Part shown: piece by piece, positions 40,538-45,924 of the stretch
Layout: every line of letters begins with the position of its first letter
Numbering within the stretch: the first letter of the stretch is position 1
Assembly: GCA_045603585.1 (NCBI GenBank)
Contig: JAZUMK010000041.1
Span: 1 to 45,924, forward strand
Length of the DNA stretch: 45,924 nt
Direction of reading: 5' to 3'
Source of the DNA: SFEL01 sp045603585
GTDB taxonomy: Bacteria; Bacillota; Clostridia; Christensenellales; CAG-138
The notes under the pieces: generated by a model
What the model saw: the letters and a program-made list of their open reading frames with translations, nothing else
Told to the model about the DNA's origin: nothing
Database searches by the model: none
Position numbers and translations under genes: made by a program

Positions 40538-41104
40538 TTACTCATTCACCAGCGCCTCTGTCAGCGCCTCAACCGGGATGCTGCTCATGCCGCCGAAGGA
40601 CTGCAGCATGTGGCCGGTGAGCAGGGTGAAGAAAAGCTCTGCCCTGTCCCCAAGGATGCGGGCGTTGCGGGATTGCATGCGCAATGCGCCAAGCTCCAGC
40701 ATCAGCTTCCATTGCTGGCGCTGCTCTGCCATAAGCTGACGGATGGGGGTGTCTTCGGTGGAGCATTCTGCACAGAGAACGGCATAAAGCCGGGCGTGCT
40801 GTTCGTCCTGCATTATGGTGGTGAACAGGCGGTTCAGGGCGGGGGCAAGGGGCTCGTCACGTGTGAGACCGTCCAGCCAGGTGAGCAGTATATCGCTCAT
40901 ATGGCCAAGGCAGCCCTCTGCGATGGTAACGATAAGCTCATCTTTGGAGGGATAGTAGTAATACAGGGTGCCCTTGCTGAGCTTTGCCTCGGCAGCGATA
41001 TCCCCAAGGCTAGTGCCATGTACGCCCCGGCGGGTAAAAAGAGAAGCGGCGGTGGCGAGTATTGCCTCCCTTACGCTTGCAAATTCACCGTGTTTTCTTG
41101 CCAT
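40538..41104 (-). CDS. TetR-family transcriptional regulator
   Basis: A 188-residue repressor-type protein. Residues about 8-55 form the TetR helix-turn-helix: AILATAASLFTRRGVHGTSLGDIAAEAKLSKGTLYYYYPSKDEL (visible across 13-57). The rest is a helical ligand-binding domain without recognisable specificity. It has its own promoter (41157-41186), is transcribed away from moeA, and is followed by a terminator and two lipoprotein genes. Targets unknown; autoregulation is common in the family. Confidence 0.93.
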   Translation of the reverse strand: MARKHGEFASVREAILATAASLFTRRGVHGTSLGDIAAEAKLSKGTLYYYYPSKDELIVTIAEGCLGHMSDILLTWLDGLTRDEPLAPALNRLFTTIMQDEQHARLYAVLCAECSTEDTPIRQLMAEQRQQWKLMLELGALRMQSRNARILGDRAELFFTLLTGHMLQSFGGMSSIPVEALTEALVNE

Positions 41105-41156
41105 GCTGCCCTCCGAAAAAAATAAGAATCGGCCTTTTGTACGAATTGATATGTTT

Positions 41157-41186
41157 ATTATACAATAGCAGATATGACTTTAACAA
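41157..41186 (-). promoter_or_regulatory. Promoter of the tetR gene
   Basis: On the minus strand TTGTTA (41181-41186), an 18-base spacer and TATAAT (41157-41162). Confidence 0.6.
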
Positions 41187-41287
41187 GGGAAAAGCAATGG
41201 TATAACTTGGGAAAATCATGAACTTTATGCTGATGCATGCCTGCTTGTTCGTCTGGAATATGGGCTGTACGGCGGAGCTTATGCCCC

Positions 41288-41316
41288 TTGCTGACGGCAG
41301 GTATGTTTGATAGAAT
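41288..41316 (+). promoter_or_regulatory. Promoter of the moeA operon
   Basis: TTGCTG (41288-41293), a 17-base spacer and TAGAAT (41311-41316). The leader is about 30 nt with a TTGGAGA ribosome binding site. Confidence 0.6.
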
Positions 41317-41353
41317 CAATATATACATCATTTCTTAGCATTGGAGATTTGCC

Positions 41354-42577
41354 ATGCTCAATGTACTGACCCCTGATGAGACCCTTGAGCTTATAAAAAA
41401 TGAATTTGCCCATATAAAGCCGCAGCCGGAGACTGTGGAGCTTGGCGCTGCGGTGGGGCGTGTGCTGTATGAAGATGTGACAGCTATGGAATATGTGCCG
41501 GGTTTTGACCGCTCCACGGTGGACGGATATGCCGTAAAGGCGGCGGATACCTTCGGCTGCAGCGATGCCATACCTGCCATACTTCAGGTGGAGGGCAAGG
41601 TGCTTATGGGCGAAGAAGCGGATATGGCGCTTAAGGAAGGGCAATGCTGCGCCGTACCCACAGGGGGCGCGGTTCCCGAGGGCGCAGACAGCGTTGTGAT
41701 GATAGAATACACCGAGGACTACGGCGACGGGACCGTGGGAATAGGCAAGGCCGCAGCCCCCGGACAAAATATGATATTTAAAGGGGATGACGTATTCCCC
41801 GGCAAAACCATACTAAAAAAAGGACGCAGGCTGTCCTCACAGGATATAGGCGCTCTTGCCGCCATAGGCAAGGCAATGGTGACCGTGGCAAGGAAGCCGC
41901 GAATCGCAGTGATCTCCACAGGGGATGAACTGGTATCCCCCGCAGAGACCCCGGCAGCGGGGCAGGTAAGGGATGTTAACGGAGCGCTGCTTTCGGCTAT
42001 GATAGCCTCCTTTGGTGCGGAGCCTGTAACGTTTGGCATAATAAGGGACAACGAGGAGGAACTGAGAAAAGCGGTATCCGCCGCAGTACAGAGCTGCGAT
42101 GGGGTATTGCTTTCCGGCGGCAGCAGCGTTGGAGAAAAGGATGCAGCTGCAAAGGTAATAGGCAGCCTTGGCGATATGCTGCTCCACGGCATAGCCATGA
42201 AGCCCGGCAAGCCCACTATAATGGGCGGGGTGCAGGGCAGGCCGGTCATAGGATTGCCGGGACATCCGGTGGCGGTGTATTTTGTATCACGGGTGGTCGT
42301 ATTGCCGCTGCTGAGCTTTTTTACCGGGCTGGATATGCCAAGCTATACCGTAACGGCGCAGCTTAGCGAAAGCGTAAGCGCAAATCACGGCAGGGCGCAG
42401 TATCATTGCGTGCGGCTGCAAAGGGAGAATGACAGGCTGGTCGCTTATCCCATACGCAGCAAATCCGGCCTTATTACCACCCTGGCCGGGGCTGATGGAT
42501 ACTTCTGTATTCCCAGAGACTGCGAAGGCCTGCCAAAAGGCGCCGAAATTCAAATAACTTTATGTACAGAGGAGTAA
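41354..42577 (+). CDS. moeA: Molybdopterin molybdotransferase MoeA
   Basis: A 407-residue enzyme that inserts molybdate (or tungstate) into adenylylated molybdopterin in cofactor synthesis. Conserved segments are RSTVDGYAV (about 54-62), a central GDDV in FKGDDVFPG, VISTGDELV, LLSGGSSVGEKD (about 253-264), MKPGKPT and GLPGHPVAVYF (about 297-307). All four MoeA domains are present. It is followed after 3 bases by a second, larger MoeA, and both likely belong to one operon. Choice of Mo or W cannot be inferred from sequence. Confidence 0.94.
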   Translation: MLNVLTPDETLELIKNEFAHIKPQPETVELGAAVGRVLYEDVTAMEYVPGFDRSTVDGYAVKAADTFGCSDAIPAILQVEGKVLMGEEADMALKEGQCCAVPTGGAVPEGADSVVMIEYTEDYGDGTVGIGKAAAPGQNMIFKGDDVFPGKTILKKGRRLSSQDIGALAAIGKAMVTVARKPRIAVISTGDELVSPAETPAAGQVRDVNGALLSAMIASFGAEPVTFGIIRDNEEELRKAVSAAVQSCDGVLLSGGSSVGEKDAAAKVIGSLGDMLLHGIAMKPGKPTIMGGVQGRPVIGLPGHPVAVYFVSRVVVLPLLSFFTGLDMPSYTVTAQLSESVSANHGRAQYHCVRLQRENDRLVAYPIRSKSGLITTLAGADGYFCIPRDCEGLPKGAEIQITLCTEE

Positions 42578-42580
42578 AAT

Positions 42581-44491
42581 ATGGCTTTTGAATACCTTAC
42601 AAACCTGCCCCTTGAGCAGGCAAGACAGGATTATATCCGGCTTCTTATCGAAAAGGGTCTGGGTCCCGCTGCGGAAACAATACCTGCCACTGAGGCTGCG
42701 GGAAGGATGACCGCAGAGGCGGTGTATGCAAACATCAGCGCGCCCCATTACGCCGCCAGCGCCATGGACGGCATAGCCATACTTGCAAAGGACAGCTTTG
42801 GCGCAACGGAGTCCACCCCTGTTACGCTGACTGCGGATAAATTTACCGTAGTGGATACCGGCGACCCGCTGCCTGAGGGATGCGATGCAGTCATAATGGT
42901 GGAAGACATTGTGGAAAATCCCGACGGCTCGGTGACCATACACTCCGCAGCTGCCCCCTGGCAGCATATCCGCCAGATAGGCGAGGATATATGCGCGGGC
43001 GAAATGATAGTGGGCAGCTTTACAGAGCTTACTCCTGCCGCCATAGGCGCCATGATAGCGGGCGGCGTAGGGGAGATAAAGGTGATAAAGCGGCCTGTGG
43101 TGGGCATAATTCCCACCGGGGATGAGATCATACCTCCCTGCCCGGATCCTGAGCCGGGGCAGATACTGGAATTCAATTCCGCCATATTCTCCTCAATGCT
43201 GAAGGGATGGGGAGCGGAGACGATAACATATCCCATTGTGCCGGATAAATATGACATGATACTCGCGGCGCTTGATAAAGCCCTTGATGAATGCGATGCG
43301 GTGCTGCTTAACGCGGGCTCCTCCGCAGGCAGGGATGACTATTCTGCCAGAGCCATCGCTCAGGCGGGACAGGTGCTGTATCACGGCATAGCCATGAAGC
43401 CGGGCAAGCCTGCAATACTGGGCTGCAGGGAGAATAAGCCTATACTGGGCGTTCCGGGATATCCGGTTTCCGGAATAATAGTAATAGAAGAACTTCTCAG
43501 GCCCATTGTGGATATATTCATGGGCAGGGGAAAGGCAGCAAGCCAAACCGCAGAGGCGGTACTTACCCGCCCGGTGGTATCCGGTCTTAAGTATCAGGAG
43601 TTTGTTCGGGTTCGCCTTGGGCGGGTCGGCGACAAGCTGAGCGCATCCCCCCTGAACAGGGGCAGCGGCGTTGTGTCCTCCTTTATGAAGGCGGACGGCA
43701 TACTGGAGATACCCCAGGGGCTGGAAGGCTATGAGGCAGGGCAAAAGGTGAACATCCGCCTGCTTACGGATAAGGAACGGCTGGACAATACCCTTGTGGT
43801 GATAGGCAGCCACGATCCTCTCCTCGATGAGCTGGGCGATATGATGCACCGTCAGGACAGGCAGATGTACATGAGCTCATCCCATGTGGGCTCCATGGGA
43901 GGCATAATGGCGCTTAAGCGGGGAGAAGCTCACGCTGCAGGCTGCCATCTGCTGGATTCCGAAACCGGAGAGTACAATATTTCATTTATAAAGAAATACT
44001 TTCCCAATGGCGGAGTAAAGCTTATACGCTGCGTGGGCCGTCAGCAGGGGCTTATGGTACAGAAGGGCAACCCTCTGGGCCTCAGAGGCTTTGAGGATGT
44101 GGCAAAGGAGGGCGTGCGCTATGTAAATCGCCAGAAAGGCTCCGGCACCCGCATCCTTGCGGACTACCTGTGCGCAAAGGAAAACATAGACAAAGCCTCA
44201 ATATACGGCTATGACCGGGAGGAGCTTACCCATACTTCCGTTGCCATACAGATAGCATCCGGCTCTGCAGATGCGGGCATGGGAATATACTCCGCCGCAA
44301 AGCTTTACGGCCTGGACTTTTTGCCGGTATGCATAGAGGAATACGACCTGCTGATACCGGATTTTGCTTACGATACGCCTATGGTAAGGCAAATGCTGGA
44401 TACCATGAAGAGCTGCGAATTCAAAGCCCGGCTTGATGCCATGGGCGGATACACACTGGATGGAATAGGAGAGGAAATACCTATAAAATAA
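42581..44491 (+). CDS. MoeA fused to a C-terminal substrate-binding-protein domain
   Basis: A 636-residue fusion. Residues about 1-400 are a MoeA homologue: YAASAMDGIAI (replacing the DNSxxDGYA motif), GQILEFNS-type and VVGIIPTGDEII segments, LLNAGSSAGRDDYS, MKPGKP and GVPGYPVSG. Residues about 405-630 form a periplasmic-binding-protein-like domain that lacks a signal peptide. It contains GSHDPLLDELGDMM, SSHVGSMGGIMALKRGEAHAAG, QQGLMVQKGNPLG and RQKGSGTRILADYL. This fusion is known in archaea and Firmicutes; the added domain may sense or deliver oxyanion or a cofactor intermediate. It is encoded 3 bases after moeA and precedes a terminator. Confidence 0.93.
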   Translation: MAFEYLTNLPLEQARQDYIRLLIEKGLGPAAETIPATEAAGRMTAEAVYANISAPHYAASAMDGIAILAKDSFGATESTPVTLTADKFTVVDTGDPLPEGCDAVIMVEDIVENPDGSVTIHSAAAPWQHIRQIGEDICAGEMIVGSFTELTPAAIGAMIAGGVGEIKVIKRPVVGIIPTGDEIIPPCPDPEPGQILEFNSAIFSSMLKGWGAETITYPIVPDKYDMILAALDKALDECDAVLLNAGSSAGRDDYSARAIAQAGQVLYHGIAMKPGKPAILGCRENKPILGVPGYPVSGIIVIEELLRPIVDIFMGRGKAASQTAEAVLTRPVVSGLKYQEFVRVRLGRVGDKLSASPLNRGSGVVSSFMKADGILEIPQGLEGYEAGQKVNIRLLTDKERLDNTLVVIGSHDPLLDELGDMMHRQDRQMYMSSSHVGSMGGIMALKRGEAHAAGCHLLDSETGEYNISFIKKYFPNGGVKLIRCVGRQQGLMVQKGNPLGLRGFEDVAKEGVRYVNRQKGSGTRILADYLCAKENIDKASIYGYDREELTHTSVAIQIASGSADAGMGIYSAAKLYGLDFLPVCIEEYDLLIPDFAYDTPMVRQMLDTMKSCEFKARLDAMGGYTLDGIGEEIPIK

Positions 44492-44508
44492 TAAAAAATA
44501 TTTTTGCA

Positions 44509-44540
44509 GGGGGGTGTGGCTTTGTACCGTCCCCCCCATT
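44509..44540 (+). terminator. Candidate terminator of the moeA operon
   Basis: GGGGGG (44509-44514) and CCCCCC within 44531-44537 form a G/C clamp with a loop of about 16 bases, followed by ATTTTG. The rest of the 44492-44798 gap is AT-rich and holds the next promoter and leader. Confidence 0.5.
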
Positions 44541-44621
44541 TTGCCTGATGATACCGTGCAGCGGCTTGTTTTTTTTAGCGGAAATTTCTTTCCGTAAAAA
44601 TCGTTTATTTGTCGGATTGCC

Positions 44622-44650
44622 TTTACTTTGCTTATTTTTTACCGTATAAT
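44622..44650 (+). promoter_or_regulatory. Promoter of the NuoE-NuoF operon
   Basis: TTTACT (44622-44627), a 17-base spacer and a perfect TATAAT (44645-44650). The leader is about 140 nt, AT-rich and contains an inverted repeat (see next entry). Confidence 0.6.
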
Positions 44651-44679
44651 ATCCATATGTATAGTTTGTTAATCAAATA

Positions 44680-44741
44680 ATTATCAACCGATAAATCATA
44701 CGCTTATATAAAACAATACTTTATAATCTTTTGTTGATAAT
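44680..44741 (+). promoter_or_regulatory. Inverted repeat in the NuoE leader, candidate regulator site
   Basis: A perfect 9-bp inverted repeat, ATTATCAAC (44680-44688) and GTTGATAAT (44733-44741), 44 bases apart. The nearby word TTGTTAATCAA (44667-44677) and TTGTTGATAA in the second arm resemble Rex half-sites (TTGTTAA), but not with Rex spacing. It may be a redox-regulator site or an mRNA fold. Confidence 0.35.
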
Positions 44742-44798
44742 GCTTCCCTGCAATATCATAGATGTACCCCAATTTTATTTATGAGAAAGGAATTGCTT

Positions 44799-45290
44799 AT
44801 GGCTCAAATCAGCGAAAACGGAAGGGCGGAAATCTGCGCCATATGTGAAAAGTACGCAGACGAAACCACCCCCCTGATGATGATCCTCAGCGACATCCAG
44901 AAGAAGTTCGGTTATATTCCTCTGGAGGCTCAGGAAATAGTTTCCGAGAAAATCGGCATCTCCGTAGCGGAAATATACGGCGTTGTCACTTTCTATTCAT
45001 TCTTCTCACTCAAGCCAAAGGGAAAATACATCATCGGCTGCTGCCTGGGCACTGCATGCTATGTTAAGGGCGCTCAGCAGATAATCGATAAGTTCTCCGA
45101 AATACTGGGCATTGCTCCCGGCGAGACCACTGCAGACGGCATGTTCACCATTGACGCTCTGCGCTGCATAGGTGCCTGCGGTATTGCTCCCGCCGTCACC
45201 ATAAACGGCAAGGTATACCCCAAGATGACCGTGGATAAGGTTGCAGAGGTGGTTAATGAATATCGCAGCAAGGAGGAAGCAGAGGCATGA
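44799..45290 (+). CDS. NuoE-like [2Fe-2S] subunit (HydC/HndA-like)
   Basis: A 163-residue thioredoxin-like iron-sulfur protein. The N-terminal helical part (about 1-70, GYIPLEAQEIVSEKIGISVAEIYGVVTFYSFF) is the NuoE signature. The [2Fe-2S] ligands are Cys82 and Cys87 (CLGTAC) with Cys123 and Cys127 (RCIGACGIAP). In anaerobes this subunit belongs to NADH-linked electron-bifurcating hydrogenases (HydC, HndA) or formate dehydrogenases. The ATG at 44799 follows GAAAGGAA; the in-frame ATG at 44781 lacks one. Its stop overlaps the NuoF-like start (ATGA). Confidence 0.94.
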   Translation: MAQISENGRAEICAICEKYADETTPLMMILSDIQKKFGYIPLEAQEIVSEKIGISVAEIYGVVTFYSFFSLKPKGKYIIGCCLGTACYVKGAQQIIDKFSEILGIAPGETTADGMFTIDALRCIGACGIAPAVTINGKVYPKMTVDKVAEVVNEYRSKEEAEA

Positions 45291-45924
45291 TAAGAACTCA
45301 TGAAGAGCTTTATGAAAAAATAGTACACTGCACCACAAACATGGCGCTTAAGCTGGACGGCAGAAACGGCAAGCGTGCGGTTGTTCTCTGCGGCGGTACC
45401 GGCTGCCTTTCCTCAGATTCTGCTGCTATAAAGGAAAAGTTCCAGCAGCTGGTGGATGAAAAGGGCCTTGCTGACAAGGTTACAGTAAATCAGGTTGGCT
45501 GCTTTGGTTTCTGCTCCCAGGGCCCCTTCGTTAAGATATATCCGGAAGATACCCTCTATCGTCTGGTAAAGATGGAAGACGTTGAGGAAATCGTTGAAAG
45601 GGATATCGTAGGCGGCGAGGTCGTTGACAGGCTGCTGTACGTAGACCCTGAAACCAAGGAAAAGATAATCCGTCAGGATGATATCAACTTCTACAAAAAG
45701 CGGCGCCGCGTAGCGCTGGAGGCCTGCGGCATCATCAATCCCGAGGATATCGATGAGGCAATGGGCATGGGCGCATTCAAGGGCCTTGAAAGGGCGCTGA
45801 AGATGACGCCTCAGGAAGTAATAAACGAGATACTGGCTTCCGGTCTGCGCGGACGCGGCGGCGGCGGCTTCCCCACCGGCCGCAAGTGGCAGTTCGCCTT
45901 CAATTCCCCCGGTGATGTTAAATA
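45287..45924 (+). CDS. NuoF-like flavin/NADH subunit with N-terminal ferredoxin-like domain, partial
   Basis: The first 212 residues of a NuoF-type subunit, open to the window edge. An N-terminal thioredoxin-like [2Fe-2S] domain (about 28-105) has Cys35, Cys40, Cys72 and Cys76 as ligands. After a short linker the FMN/NADH domain starts, with LRGRGGGGFPTGRKW (about 187-201), the diagnostic glycine-rich motif. This fused N-terminus is typical of HydB/HndC of NAD(P)-linked bifurcating hydrogenases and related formate dehydrogenases, and unlike complex I NuoF. The catalytic subunit lies beyond the window. It overlaps the NuoE-like gene by 4 bases. Confidence 0.93.
   Translation, partial: MIRTHEELYEKIVHCTTNMALKLDGRNGKRAVVLCGGTGCLSSDSAAIKEKFQQLVDEKGLADKVTVNQVGCFGFCSQGPFVKIYPEDTLYRLVKMEDVEEIVERDIVGGEVVDRLLYVDPETKEKIIRQDDINFYKKRRRVALEACGIINPEDIDEAMGMGAFKGLERALKMTPQEVINEILASGLRGRGGGGFPTGRKWQFAFNSPGDVK

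Overview
The window looks like chromosomal core DNA from a Firmicutes genome of the class Clostridia, probably an uncultured gut-type anaerobe. The evidence is the gene content (the order recJ-apt-relA/spoT-dtd-MBL hydrolase-hemZ, a TIGR04086 membrane protein after yajC, DUF421 beside DUF4363, a MoeA fused to a substrate-binding domain), AGGAGG-type ribosome binding sites, sigma-A-like promoters with 17-base spacers and compact U-tailed terminators. I see no rRNA, CRISPR array, transposase or prophage. Genus-level assignment is not possible from the sequence alone.

Layout. 1-4 kb: 5' part of serC, a DUF1508 protein, a zinc-ribbon protein, and an L,D-transpeptidase overlapping an unknown lipoprotein gene. 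4-11 kb: transketolase, a HAD phosphatase, a Na/Pi-cotransporter-like protein and two DMT transporters, mostly in convergent pairs separated by bidirectional terminators. 11-14 kb: two envelope lipoproteins (DUF4349, SIMPL) and a DUF2156 protein. 14-24 kb: yajC, TIGR04086 protein, recJ, apt, rel, dtd, MBL hydrolase, hemZ, DUF421, DUF4363 and a methyltransferase. The scfA-scfB-secD-secF block that many Clostridia carry between the TIGR04086 gene and recJ is not here.

24.7-26.9 kb is the most unusual part. A small kinase-fold protein lies downstream of an XRE/S24 (LexA- or HdiR-like) repressor whose usual nucleophilic serine is cysteine. The repressor is divergent from a 64-residue small membrane protein. 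Both genes have clear promoters with related GTAT...GATAC sequences in their spacers, which suggests a self-cleaving repressor controlling itself and the small protein. A highly structured 218-bp intergenic element with five hairpins follows.

26.9-38.6 kb: a membrane-anchored PQQ-type propeller, HflX with an N-terminal RadC/JAMM-like motif, thymidylate kinase, an unplaced DSHVH protein, an LCP protein, a methyltransferase, a cytoplasmic metzincin-like protein, Hsp33, a TPR protein, a THUMP methyltransferase and tRNA-Ala(GGC). 38.7-41.1 kb (minus strand): an M23 lipoprotein, an unknown lipoprotein and a TetR regulator. 41.3 kb to the end: moeA, the moeA-PBP fusion, then NuoE-like and NuoF-like genes of an NADH-linked flavin/iron-sulfur module cut by the window edge. 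Two MoeA proteins beside NuoE/NuoF suggest a molybdenum- or tungsten-dependent, NAD-linked formate dehydrogenase or a bifurcating hydrogenase continuing to the right.
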